This document shows positions 53,562 through 62,493 of a stretch of 64,000 bases of DNA, piece by piece. The position numbers and the translations under genes are program-made. The DNA is from Leptolyngbyaceae cyanobacterium (lineage in GTDB: Bacteria > Cyanobacteriota > Cyanobacteriia > Cyanobacteriales > Aerosakkonemataceae), in the NCBI GenBank assembly GCA_036703985.1, contig DATNQN010000137.1, positions 1 to 64,000 of the forward strand, given 5' to 3'. Position 1 is the stretch's first letter. Every line of letters begins with the position of its first letter. The notes under the pieces were generated by a model, which was not told the origin of the DNA, ran no database searches, and saw only the letters and a list, made by a program, of their open reading frames with translations.

Positions 53562-54446
53562 ATGGTAAACCAAAATAAGGGAAGTAATTTTCCAATTAAA
53601 GATCGAAATGGGCCAGCACCATCATCGGTGGTCGGGCAATATATCCTGCAATGGCTCAATCCATTATTACTCTCGATCGGCGCTGGAGTCGTACTCCTAC
53701 CTTTGGGGATCGTATTTCTCACCTCGTTTGCAGCAGCCGGGTCAACCCCTAGCTTAAACTCCTGGCAAAATGGGTGGTCCTGGGAAAACTATCACCAAGC
53801 TTGGCAGAAAGGGAAATTTTTACTGGGATTTGCCAACTCGACTTTTGTTGCTTTGATGGTAACTGGTTTTCAAGTAATTACCTCTGCGTTAGCTGGCTAT
53901 GCTTTGGCAAGATTAAAATTTCGCGGTCGCCAAACGTTTTTACTAATTATTTTGGCAACTTTAGTGATTCCGTTTCAGTTATTAGTAATTCCTATCTTTT
54001 TAGTACTGAAGTGGGGACACATGATTAATACTTATTGGGCATTAATCTTACCCACTGCTGCTAATGGTTTTGGCATTTTCTTGCTGCGTCAGTATTTTCT
54101 TACCGTACCAGCGGAGTTGGAAGAAGCCGCAGCATTAGATGGGGCAAATCGATGGCAAATCCTTTGGCGGGTAATGTTACCTTTGTCTCGTCCGGCTTTA
54201 GTAACTCTTTTTCTCTTTACTTTTATCGGGGAATGGAACGATTTGTTTAAGCCGTTAGTTTTTACTACTCGACCGGAATTAAGAACGGTGCAACTTTCTT
54301 TGGCAGAATTTCAAGAGCAATTTACTAATAATTGGCCGTTGATGATGGCAGCAGTCGTAATTGCTACTTTGCCAGTAGTAGTACTGTTTGTAATCGGACA
54401 ACGCCAGTTTATTAGGGGAATTGCCACGACTGGAATTAAGAGTTGA
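53562..54446 (+). CDS. Carbohydrate ABC transporter permease (MalG type), orphan
   Basis: 294 residues, six transmembrane segments after a 35-residue polar N-terminus. The EAA loop EEAAALDGANRWQILWRVMLP is clear, and TPLSLNSW-like N-terminal and ATLVIPFQLLVIPIFLVLKW blocks fit the MalG/UgpE/GgtD-like family. It needs a second permease, a binding protein and an MsmX/MalK-type ATPase, none of which are in the window; such split systems are common in cyanobacteria. The substrate is unknown. A decamer-repeat element follows the stop codon. Confidence 0.9.
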   Translation: MVNQNKGSNFPIKDRNGPAPSSVVGQYILQWLNPLLLSIGAGVVLLPLGIVFLTSFAAAGSTPSLNSWQNGWSWENYHQAWQKGKFLLGFANSTFVALMVTGFQVITSALAGYALARLKFRGRQTFLLIILATLVIPFQLLVIPIFLVLKWGHMINTYWALILPTAANGFGIFLLRQYFLTVPAELEEAAALDGANRWQILWRVMLPLSRPALVTLFLFTFIGEWNDLFKPLVFTTRPELRTVQLSLAEFQEQFTNNWPLMMAAVVIATLPVVVLFVIGQRQFIRGIATTGIKS

Positions 54447-54470
54447 TTTGAAGTGGCTATTAGATTTTTT

Positions 54471-54584
54471 TACCACAGATATCCACAGATAAACACAGAT
54501 GAACACAGATGTATAAATAGATATACTGTTTGTGTTGGATGCTTTGCGATCGAATCAAATATCGATCCGTGTTTATCTGCGGTT
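54471..54584. repeat. Decamer-repeat element, third locus
   Basis: Four decamers TACCACAGAT, ATCCACAGAT, AAACACAGAT, GAACACAGAT at 54471-54510 face degenerate complementary decamers ATCCGTGTTT and ATCTGCGGTT at 54565-54584. It lies between convergent genes and could form a stem of about 20 bp. Confidence 0.8.
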
Positions 54585-54612
54585 CAATTACTATCAAAAA
54601 ATAAAAAATCGC

Positions 54613-55680
54613 TCAATCTGCTTCGGAAAGAATTCGCAATCTGACAGTACGATCCCCTTCATCATCCAATGGTACTTCGATGATTTCACCGGAAAGGCGT
54701 TCTAAACAGTTAAGTAGCGATCGCAAATGAGGCGTGCTTGCCCCAGTATCCACGTATAATCGATCGGCTAAACTGCCGATCCGCTTCCAAGTAGTGTACA
54801 GTCTAGCCATCGTTTGCTCTAACTGGGCGGCTTGCTTCACCAAATCGGACGTGGTGTTCAGACAGCCTAAGCGGATGGCTTCTTCTAGTGCCATTTCCAC
54901 GTCAACTGACGATTGGTTGAGGGCTTGCACTTGAGCGGCAGCATCGAGATACTTAGATAAATTGCGGGCGTCCGTAGTTACCTGTTTGAGTCTCTCCACA
55001 GTAGGCTCTACGGCAACTTCCTCTTGCATTAAGCTGAGGTGAGATTCGGGTAATTTACCCAACTCTTTGACTAAGGGCGCTAAGTAGCGTGGGGGAAGGG
55101 AACGATCTGCTGCCTTGACTTTTACTTCATCGGGAAGCAAATCGGAAGTCATCGCAGTCCACTCATCAGCTAGTTGACGCACTTCTCGGCGAGTGATGCG
55201 ATCGCCTTTTTGCGCCGCCTCAGTCACTAATTGCTGTATTTCCGGGGTACATTTGGCAGTTTCTACAAAAGCTCGTTTGCTGAAGTTTCTAATCGCCGAA
55301 GGATCGAGCTTGCCTTCCTCCAACAGTTTATCAGCACTGTTGGCTAACTCAATTAAAGAATAAGCCTGACTTTTACTGATTTCTCGTTCTTTTAGCCAGT
55401 TAAGGAAGCCCGTACCCCTGCCATCGCCGCCTTTCTTTTCGCGATCGCGCACTACTCGCAGAATGCGCCCCCGCCAAATTTCCGTTTGCAGATCGAAGCG
55501 ATCGCATACCTGCCAAGCGACATCCACCTGCTGTTGGAACTCGAAATCCGGTATCTTTTCATCCTCCGGATCGGGCAGTTGGAAGTTAATATCCGTGCCA
55601 ATTTCTAAGGCAGCGATCAAGTCATTCTGAGATGGAGAATTTTCGGGCATTAGGAGAGCGATCGTATAATCACAGAGCAT
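54613..55680 (-). CDS. Conserved-type cyanobacterial protein, possibly DNA-binding (DUF3102-like)
   Basis: 355 residues. Residues about 60-170 contain a helical module, GFLNWLKEREISKSQAYSLIELANSADKLL followed by SAIRNFSKRAFVETAKCTPEIQQLV and DRITRREVRQLADEW, which resembles the DUF3102/ParB-like HTH region of phage and plasmid proteins and some chromosomal cyanobacterial proteins. The remaining half is helical, ending in an acidic beta segment (IIEVPLDDEGDRTVRLRIL). The assignment is tentative. Start: the ATG at 55680, or ten codons later at 55650. Confidence 0.72.
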   Translation of the reverse strand: MLCDYTIALLMPENSPSQNDLIAALEIGTDINFQLPDPEDEKIPDFEFQQQVDVAWQVCDRFDLQTEIWRGRILRVVRDREKKGGDGRGTGFLNWLKEREISKSQAYSLIELANSADKLLEEGKLDPSAIRNFSKRAFVETAKCTPEIQQLVTEAAQKGDRITRREVRQLADEWTAMTSDLLPDEVKVKAADRSLPPRYLAPLVKELGKLPESHLSLMQEEVAVEPTVERLKQVTTDARNLSKYLDAAAQVQALNQSSVDVEMALEEAIRLGCLNTTSDLVKQAAQLEQTMARLYTTWKRIGSLADRLYVDTGASTPHLRSLLNCLERLSGEIIEVPLDDEGDRTVRLRILSEAD

Positions 55681-55839
55681 ACATTATTGCACGTTCTGGC
55701 AGCGCGATCGTCCCGAACATTACGGTGATTTCCCAAAAATTTTCATACAATACATAGAAATATTATTTAATTTTGCCTGGAGATTCCAGTTTTTTGAATG
55801 TTAAGATTGCAAAAACTCTTAATTTAAAAAACAACATAT

Positions 55840-57546
55840 ATGGACTTGCCAAATCCAGCACTGGCAATTTATCGCTACCCTGTCACCGTTTCACCAGATA
55901 CTTCCCTGTTAGAAGTTCTCGCTAAAATGAATCAAATTCATGGTAGTCAATGTGCTTTATCAAATGAATCAAAAATCACCGATCTTAATAATTATGAATC
56001 TAGCCATAATTCTCAAATACATAAAATTAATAACTGTGCTGTCATTGTAGAAAATGAGCATCTGAGGGGAATCATTACCGAAAGAGATGTCGTGAATTGG
56101 GTAGCAAAAGGTCAAAATTTAGCCGTACCTGTTGGCGAAGTAATGACCAAGAAAATGATAACTCTCACCGAATCAGAATTTAAAGATGTATTTGTTGCTT
56201 TATCAATTTTGCGACAAAACCAAATTCGTCACTTGCCGATTGTAGATGATAGGGGAAAACTAATCGGTATCGTTACCGCTGAAACAATTCGCCAAGTATT
56301 ACAACCGCTCAATTTGTTAACCATGCGTCGGATCGGCGATGTAATGACAACCCAAGTCATTCACGCCTCTCCTTCTACACTAGTATTAGATTTAGCTCGA
56401 CTAATGGCTCAAAATCAAGTAAGCTGTATTGTCATTGCTAATCTACTAAATTTATCACTTACTTCCCAACAACCCATACCGATCGGAATAGTTACGGAAC
56501 GGGACATTTTACAGATGCAAATCCTCGGTTTAGATATGAGTAATATTCGAGCCGAAACCGTGATGAGTCAGCCTCTATTTTGTATGCGTCCAGAACATTC
56601 ATTATGGGTTGCCCATCAAGAAATGCAGCGACGTTTAGTGCGTCGTTTGGTAGTTACTGGTAAGCAAGGCGAATTAGTCGGTGTAATCACTCAAACTAAT
56701 ATTATGCGAGCGCTCGATCCGGTGGAAATGTATAGCGTAATTGAAACCCTCCAAGAAGTTGTAAATAAGCAAACTATTCAATTAGTAACAGTTAATAAGC
56801 AATTAGAATTACAAGCCGAAGAAGTTCGCCAAGCCCTCCAAAAAGAACAAGAAATAAATCAACTTAAGAGCCAGTTTATTTCGATGATTTCCCATGAATT
56901 TACCAGTCCTCTTACTGGCATTATCGGATTGGCAGATTTATTAAAAATCCAAGAAAATAAATTAACTGAATCAAAGAAAAATCAATACTTAAATTGCATT
57001 TCAGATTCATCAAAACGGATGCTCGATTTGGTCAAAAACTTGTTATTAATTAGTAAATCAGAACAAATTAATTTAGATTTTTATCCATTGCCTTTAAACT
57101 TAAATTTATTCGGGCAACAATTGATCGGGGAAATGCAAATATATGACAGCAATCAACATGATTTTATATTTACCTATTACGGTGAGGAAAATTGCCAAGC
57201 TTTTTTCGATGAAAAAGTACTCCGACATATTTTCGTTAACTTATTTTCTAATGCAATTAAGTACTCTCCCATAAAAACTCAAATCAACTTTCAAATTTTT
57301 CTTGAAAATGAACAAGGAAGAGCCATTTTTAAAATCCAAGATGAAGGAATAGGTATTCCTTTAAAATCTCAATCACGACTATTTGAATTATTTTATCGAG
57401 CAGATAATGTTGATAATACTCCCGGTACTGGAATTGGTCTGGCAATAGTTAAAAAGTATATCGATTTACTTAAAGGTGAAATTATCGTTGAAAGTACTGT
57501 AGAAGTCGGAACAACTTTTACAGTACTCCTACCGCTTCATAAGTAA
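55840..57546 (+). CDS. Soluble sensor histidine kinase with four CBS domains
   Basis: 568 residues. Two CBS pairs (about 8-155 and 165-290) bear repeated GIITERDVV, GIVTAETI, GIVTERDI and GVITQTNIMRAL endings and probably bind adenosine nucleotides. A coiled-coil (about 300-345) leads to HisKA with SQFISMISHEFTSPLTG, phospho-acceptor His352. The ATPase domain has NLFSNAIKYSP, DEGIGIPL and GTGIGLAIVKKY. No transmembrane segment, so it should sense an internal energy signal. No response regulator is adjacent. The gene converges on a hydrolase with only 9 bp between. Confidence 0.93.
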   Translation: MDLPNPALAIYRYPVTVSPDTSLLEVLAKMNQIHGSQCALSNESKITDLNNYESSHNSQIHKINNCAVIVENEHLRGIITERDVVNWVAKGQNLAVPVGEVMTKKMITLTESEFKDVFVALSILRQNQIRHLPIVDDRGKLIGIVTAETIRQVLQPLNLLTMRRIGDVMTTQVIHASPSTLVLDLARLMAQNQVSCIVIANLLNLSLTSQQPIPIGIVTERDILQMQILGLDMSNIRAETVMSQPLFCMRPEHSLWVAHQEMQRRLVRRLVVTGKQGELVGVITQTNIMRALDPVEMYSVIETLQEVVNKQTIQLVTVNKQLELQAEEVRQALQKEQEINQLKSQFISMISHEFTSPLTGIIGLADLLKIQENKLTESKKNQYLNCISDSSKRMLDLVKNLLLISKSEQINLDFYPLPLNLNLFGQQLIGEMQIYDSNQHDFIFTYYGEENCQAFFDEKVLRHIFVNLFSNAIKYSPIKTQINFQIFLENEQGRAIFKIQDEGIGIPLKSQSRLFELFYRADNVDNTPGTGIGLAIVKKYIDLLKGEIIVESTVEVGTTFTVLLPLHK

Positions 57547-57555
57547 AAAGCAAAC

Positions 57556-58506
57556 TCAAACATCAAGAAAATCCGTATCGCGTAGAAATTCTAAAATAGC
57601 TGCATTAACCGCCTCTGGAGAACCGCCAGCCGCATCGTGTCCGCAATTAGGTAAAGTTTTGAGAAAAGAGCCTGGTAAATTTGCTTGTAATTTTGTAGCA
57701 TTAGCAACCGGAAACCATTGGTCTTGTTCGCCCCATAAAATTAAGGTAGGACAATCAATTTTGCCCAAATCATTTTGAATATTACTAATGATATTAGGTT
57801 GGTAATTTAGTAATCGTTCAATTTCTTGTGCTGCGTGTTGTAAATCTTCCGTGGTTTTGGTAATTGTATTGGGAAAAGTAATATATGGGTAAGTAATCCA
57901 ATACACTTCTTCTTCGGTAATTTGTGCGGGATCGACTACAACTTCATGCCGCCCTAGAGAGACGATTTGTAGTAAAATGGGTGCTAATAAATTTGACAGT
58001 CTCAGACTATCTACTATTCTTACTAACTCTAGAGGTAAGCCAGCCAAAAAACGCATCCATATGCTGGGTAGTTGTTTGGGAAAAACCGGAACGTTAATTA
58101 ACACTAATCTAGCAAATAAATCAGGAGCTTTTTCTGCTATGGCGAGGGTAGTTAATGCTCCTAAAGATTGTGCTACTACTACAGCAGGTTCATCACACAA
58201 AGCGTTGATAATTCGCTCCATTTCTACAGCTTGATGACCTAATTGTTCGGAATAAGTTGGTTTATCAGAATAGCCATGCCCTTTGGCATCAAAACAAATT
58301 ACGTGAAAATATTGAGCTAGTTTATCTATGTTGTGTCGCCAACCATAACTCCAACTGCCGATACCATGTACTAAAATTAATGGTTTACCTTTTCCCTTTT
58401 CGCCATAAGCAATTTTGACGGGGTAACCACTTGCATCAGTAATTGTCAATGTCTGGCGACCATTGGGGAATGTATTTTTCCACCAATCTTTAATTTCAGT
58501 TACCAT
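57556..58506 (-). CDS. Alpha/beta-hydrolase
   Basis: 316 residues. The oxyanion motif LVHGIGSWSYGW, the nucleophile elbow VVAQSLGALTTLAI (Ser in AQSLG), the acid in LILWGEQDQWFP and the His in LPNCGHDAAGG are placed as in haloalkane dehalogenase/esterase-like hydrolases. The Asp-Trp pair after HG is absent, so a dehalogenase is not indicated. The substrate is unknown. Its start overlaps the stop of the DUF4112 gene by 11 bp, so the two are coupled. Confidence 0.9.
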   Translation of the reverse strand: MVTEIKDWWKNTFPNGRQTLTITDASGYPVKIAYGEKGKGKPLILVHGIGSWSYGWRHNIDKLAQYFHVICFDAKGHGYSDKPTYSEQLGHQAVEMERIINALCDEPAVVVAQSLGALTTLAIAEKAPDLFARLVLINVPVFPKQLPSIWMRFLAGLPLELVRIVDSLRLSNLLAPILLQIVSLGRHEVVVDPAQITEEEVYWITYPYITFPNTITKTTEDLQHAAQEIERLLNYQPNIISNIQNDLGKIDCPTLILWGEQDQWFPVANATKLQANLPGSFLKTLPNCGHDAAGGSPEAVNAAILEFLRDTDFLDV

Positions 58507-58978
58507 TTACCAAACCCAAAATTAATTTAAATAGTACTACGCTAATAAAGGTCACGGTCATCACAATTAGCATTAACGCAATTATCAGAAAAATTAAAAA
58601 TACTCGATCTACTTTTTTACTTTTTTGGGGTAACGCTAAATGAGATTCGATTAATGCTAAGTTTTTGATGTTGGCTTTCCATGTGGCATCAAAAATATCA
58701 CCTAAAAATGGTAAAGAACCAAGTGCTGTATCTACAATTAGGTTAAATACCATTCTGATTAAAGATTCTCGCGGTAACCCTAAACGAGCAGCTTCTATCA
58801 CGATATAAGCAGAAAGAACAGCTGCGATCGTATCTCCTCCTCCAGGAATTAATCCTAAGATAGGATCGATACCGATGCGATAATCAGTACCGGGAATAGG
58901 AATGGCATTATCTAACAAATTGCTGAGGTTACGAAGGCGTTGTAAGCTAATAGCTTTGGGATTTTCAAAATTGGCCAT
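58496..58978 (-). CDS. DUF4112 family membrane protein
   Basis: 160 residues from the ATG at 58978 (an in-frame TTG ten codons upstream is unlikely). The family block is clear: LSNLLDNAIPIPGTDYRIGI, DPILGLIPGGGDTIAAVLSA, then LGSLPFLGDIFDATWKAN. A transmembrane helix lies near the C-terminus (IFLIIALMLIVMTVTFISVV). DUF4112 proteins are membrane proteins of unknown role. It lies between the YihY-like gene and the hydrolase in one direction, with short gaps. Confidence 0.9.
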   Translation of the reverse strand: MANFENPKAISLQRLRNLSNLLDNAIPIPGTDYRIGIDPILGLIPGGGDTIAAVLSAYIVIEAARLGLPRESLIRMVFNLIVDTALGSLPFLGDIFDATWKANIKNLALIESHLALPQKSKKVDRVFLIFLIIALMLIVMTVTFISVVLFKLILGLVNGN

Positions 58979-59035
58979 CTTTAAAAAATTAACTAGAAAA
59001 AACAACAAACAATAGTTCGTTAACGAGCCACTTCT

Positions 59036-59911
59036 TTATTTTAATCTTTTCTGCATTGATTCTCCTACGATCGCGTTAAGTTGAGCGCCAAATAGCATAA
59101 CTAATGATGTTAAGTTAAGCCATAGCATCAGGACGATAAATGTACCCACCGTGCCGTAAGCGGCGTTATAATTACCAAAGTTAGAGACGTAATAGCGAAA
59201 TAACCCCGATAAAATTGCCCAGGAAATAGCGGCTAAAATAGCTCCTGGTAAAATAGGTATTCCTTTGCGCCAACGACTGGGGCCATAGCGATATATAAAG
59301 CCAACGGCACAGGCAATAATTCCTAAAGCGGTAGGCCAGGTAAACAGTCGCCAAAGAGATAATACTTTCGATTCTAAATTGCCTGTTTGACTGGCGATGA
59401 CTTGCACTAGCAAATCGCTAATAAATACTAAAAAAGAAGCGGCAATTAGTAGTAAAATCGTGCCTATCGTAAGAGCAAGGGAAACCAGCTTAGCTTTCCA
59501 AAAAGGTCTAATTTTCTCTGGAGGAACGTGATTGATTTGATCGAGGGCTGTCATGGCAGCGCTGATAGCGCCAGAGGCTGTCCAAATTGCCAAAATAAAA
59601 CTGAGAGAAAACAAGCTTCTGTTTTTACTGAGGCTGATCGTATTGACGAAACCTTCGATCAGAAAAAGGGCATCGTGGGGAGCAATATTACCTAATTGCT
59701 GGGCTAGATAGTCAAAAGTGGTTTGTAATGGTTGAAATAAACCAATGGCAGTCAGGAGGGCTAAAATTGATGGAAACAAGGCTAACATGGCGTTGTAAGC
59801 CATTTCCGATGCCAATCCTGGCAAGCGCTTTTCTCCAGCACGTTGGACGGTCTTTCTGATGGTTGCCCAATTTAAGTGTTGGAAGAAACGGAAAAAACGC
59901 GCATATATCAT
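59036..59911 (-). CDS. YihY/BrkB-family membrane protein
   Basis: 291 residues with six hydrophobic segments. Family signs: GLASEMAYNAMLALFPSILALLTAIGLF near the start, ILAIWTASGAISAAMTALDQI, and GTVGTFIVLMLWLNLTSLVMLFGAQLNAI near the end. Members were once called ribonuclease BN; that role is not accepted. A transport or envelope function is supposed. It is first of a three-gene run with DUF4112 and the hydrolase. Confidence 0.93.
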   Translation of the reverse strand: MIYARFFRFFQHLNWATIRKTVQRAGEKRLPGLASEMAYNAMLALFPSILALLTAIGLFQPLQTTFDYLAQQLGNIAPHDALFLIEGFVNTISLSKNRSLFSLSFILAIWTASGAISAAMTALDQINHVPPEKIRPFWKAKLVSLALTIGTILLLIAASFLVFISDLLVQVIASQTGNLESKVLSLWRLFTWPTALGIIACAVGFIYRYGPSRWRKGIPILPGAILAAISWAILSGLFRYYVSNFGNYNAAYGTVGTFIVLMLWLNLTSLVMLFGAQLNAIVGESMQKRLK

Positions 59912-59996
59912 ACCTAATAAGGAAAAAAGTGTTAGGAAGAGTTAATATTGCTCATCCTATTACCACAAACTATTACACGCTAACAACTACTACTAT

Positions 59997-60590
59997 ATGA
60001 GCAACGATGTAACGAAGTGGATAGCTGAAATTAAGGCGCTGAGGGAGCAATTGGCTGAGGCACAGCGCGATCGCGATGCTGCTTTAGATAGCGCAGCCCA
60101 GTGGAGCCAACTGTATAATAGGGAAGCGGAACAACGCCGTGCAGAGGCTAAGACATCTCAACAAACGATCGAATCTCTCAAACGAGAAATCGACCATTTA
60201 AAGGCTAATTTACTGGAAAAACCGGACGAAGGAGTAGATTTATCTGCTATTTCTACTAAAGTCAAGCAAATAAACACAGTTGAAGAGTTACAACAGAAAT
60301 TAATCGAAGCGCTGTCAGATCGCGATCGCTTAGTGGAAGCTTTCAAAGCCGAACAAATGAGCCACGCACGGACTCGCCAAAGTTTAACCACTGCGTTAGG
60401 GGATACGATCGACCTTTTAACCAAACACCGAGAAGGCGGACAGCTAGAGGAAGTTCCGGCAAATAAGGCAATTCCAGCTAAACCTCAGCCTGCCAGATTG
60501 CCAGAACCTCCCGCTCAGCCTGCACCATTACCGTTTAAAACCCCATCACTTCGGCTACCGCCAACACGTCCGGCTCCACCCCGGTCTTAA
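59997..60590 (+). CDS. Coiled-coil protein with Pro-rich tail, unknown function
   Basis: 197 residues. Residues 5 to about 145 form a heptad-rich helix ([35 protein letters not shown]), the tail (about 155-197) is Pro/Ala-rich ([19 protein letters not shown]). No recognised domain. Its last 56 bp overlap the end of the converging threonine synthase gene, so both C-terminal ends are coded by the same DNA. Confidence 0.72.
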   Translation: MSNDVTKWIAEIKALREQLAEAQRDRDAALDSAAQWSQLYNREAEQRRAEAKTSQQTIESLKREIDHLKANLLEKPDEGVDLSAISTKVKQINTVEELQQKLIEALSDRDRLVEAFKAEQMSHARTRQSLTTALGDTIDLLTKHREGGQLEEVPANKAIPAKPQPARLPEPPAQPAPLPFKTPSLRLPPTRPAPPRS

Positions 60591-61668
60591 ACTGATTTTG
60601 GCAATGTTTAATTGCCGTATCCGGGTCTTTCAGTCCGTTACCGGTCAGGACGCAAACCACGGTTGCACCTGTGGGTATTTGGTCTTTGACTTTTAGCATT
60701 CCCGCTACGGAAGCGGCGCTGGCTGGTTCGCAAAACACCCCTTCTTGGGAAGCTAACAAGCGATAAGCGGCGAGAATTTCCTCATCCGTAACTGCGGCGA
60801 ACCCGCCTTGGCTAGCTTCGGCAGCGGCGACGGCTTTTTCCCAACTAGCTGGGTTGCCGATGCGAATGGCAGTTGCGATCGTTTCTGGATTCGGTACCGG
60901 CTGACCGATGACGATGGGAGCCGCTCCTGCTGCCTGAAAGCCCATCATGCGAGGCAAGCGATCGCACTTCCCTTCTTGATGGTATTGACAGAACCCCATC
61001 CAATATGCTGTAATGTTACCGGCATTTCCGACGGGGATACATAGCCAGTCAGGTGCATCGCCCAGGGCATCTACCACCTCAAAAGCTGCGGTTTTCTGCC
61101 CTTCCAAACGATAAGGATTGACTGAATTTACCAGGGTTACCGGATAAGTTTCGGCCATTTGACGCACGATTTCCAGCGCCCGATCGAAATTTCCTTTAAT
61201 TGCTAGGACTTCTGCACCGTAAAGTAAAGCTTGCGCTAATTTACCCAACGCTACATAACCATCGGGAATCAGTACGAAAGGACGCATTCCCCCACGACGA
61301 GCATAAGCAGCCGCCGAAGCAGAAGTATTGCCGGTACTAGCGCAAATCACGGCTTTGGCACCAGCTTCTTTTGCTTTAGTAATCGCCATCGTCATCCCCC
61401 GGTCTTTGAAACTACCAGTGGGATTGAGGCCATCATACTTCACAAAAACTTGTACTTGTCTGCCAATCAAAGATGCGATCGCAGGTACCGGAATTAGAGG
61501 CGTATTACCCTCTAAAAGCGTTACCACAGGCGTACTTGAGGTTACTGGCAGATAGGAACGATAGGCTTCGATTAAACCAGGCCAGGTTTTGAATTTTGAG
61601 TCAGCAGGAGACAGGCTTACAGTCACAATAAATGAATAACGGGAATCCAACAAAAATTCCGGGTACAC
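60535..61668 (-). CDS. thrC: Threonine synthase
   Basis: It converts O-phosphohomoserine to threonine using PLP. The PLP Lys is in [14 protein letters not shown]; the phosphate-binding [16 protein letters not shown] and [14 protein letters not shown] segments are typical. Cofactor and substrate regions such as [13 protein letters not shown] are present. Length is 377 from GTG at 61668, close to the family norm; a GTG 14 codons later is an alternative start. A TAAAATC-type repeat lies about 25 bp upstream. The 3' end overlaps the coiled-coil gene on the other strand. Confidence 0.96.
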   Translation of the reverse strand: MYPEFLLDSRYSFIVTVSLSPADSKFKTWPGLIEAYRSYLPVTSSTPVVTLLEGNTPLIPVPAIASLIGRQVQVFVKYDGLNPTGSFKDRGMTMAITKAKEAGAKAVICASTGNTSASAAAYARRGGMRPFVLIPDGYVALGKLAQALLYGAEVLAIKGNFDRALEIVRQMAETYPVTLVNSVNPYRLEGQKTAAFEVVDALGDAPDWLCIPVGNAGNITAYWMGFCQYHQEGKCDRLPRMMGFQAAGAAPIVIGQPVPNPETIATAIRIGNPASWEKAVAAAEASQGGFAAVTDEEILAAYRLLASQEGVFCEPASAASVAGMLKVKDQIPTGATVVCVLTGNGLKDPDTAIKHCQNQFKTGVEPDVLAVAEVMGF

Positions 61669-61693
61669 CCTAGTTTAGCTTGGATAGTCAATC

Positions 61694-61718
61694 GATTTTA
61701 GATTTTGGATTTTAGATT
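61694..61718. repeat. Heptamer repeat (ATTTTAG/TAAAATC type) upstream of thrC
   Basis: GATTTTAGATTTTGGATTTT plus TAGATT, three units with one variant. It has the same orientation relative to the gene as copies before the genes at 4082, 6004, 8366, 4424 and 12459. Confidence 0.7.
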
Positions 61719-61872
61719 GAAGGAATCTTTTTCCCACCTCCTGCCCCCTTGCCGAATAAGTTCATGGTGGACAATTAGAAAAATTGATACGTGGGAACTT
61801 AACGCAGCTTAACATTCAGGGTACAATTACCAAATGATAACGACTAAGCAAAAATAACTAGGCAACGAAAAT

Positions 61873-62136
61873 ATGGCAACTCGTTCATCTAGTGTCCCCA
61901 GTATCGAACGTCCTACCGTGACTTCCCAAGAAGTTAGTGATATGTCTGTTGCATTAGCTAATCAAGTTCGCCTTATGAAGTCAATGAAATCGGTTTACCA
62001 GGCGGATCAGCAAGCTAAGTTGTTGAATTTGCAAGCTGATGTAGAAAGCCTTCTCCTGCAACTCAAGAGTCTCAAGCAACAACAGCCAACTCCCGATCTG
62101 GAACTAGTCGTCGGCTACGACAAAGAAAATAACTGA
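61873..62136 (+). CDS. Small protein with coiled-coil, unknown function (87 aa)
   Basis: 87 residues. Residues about 20-70 are helical with heptads (DMSVALANQVRLMKSMKSVY, LLNLQADVESLLLQLKSLKQ). No recognised domain. It is preceded by AT-rich sequence and followed by a hairpin at 62209. A structural or adaptor role is possible. Confidence 0.68.
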   Translation: MATRSSSVPSIERPTVTSQEVSDMSVALANQVRLMKSMKSVYQADQQAKLLNLQADVESLLLQLKSLKQQQPTPDLELVVGYDKENN

Positions 62137-62493
62137 TTAAAAAACTCGATCGCAGGCCATCGTGCCAGCTAGAAACAGTTATATCCCACTGAAAATAAAA
62201 CATTTTTAGGCTTGACAAAAGGCAAGCCTTAGCCAGTTCAGGCGATTAAAAAATCAATGGTTTGGATCATCGCCATATTGTGGTATAAAAGCTAAGGCTT
62301 CGCCACTAACAGTGCTGCTTTTTAGCAAAAAAAGCTTTAATTTATTTTTAGCAATGCCGCTTAGCAGCAGCTAGAAAATAAAACTTATTGCAAGCACTGC
62401 CTGTTACTCAATTCAGTTTGCAATAACAGGTTGTTTCCACTTGTCCATACAATCCCTTCACTTTACTGGCACTAGGAGACCTGTCATTTATTC
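62137..62493. other. desA upstream region with hairpins
   Basis: 357 bp without a gene. GGCTTGACAAAAGGCAAGCC at 62209-62228 forms a 7-bp-stem hairpin and shares GGCAAGCCTTAGC with 15577-15589. GCTGC/GCAGC words near 62310-62370 give a further possible stem. AGGAGA at 62475 is the ribosome-site region of desA. Cold- and light-regulated leaders are known for desA genes; nothing here proves this. Confidence 0.45.
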
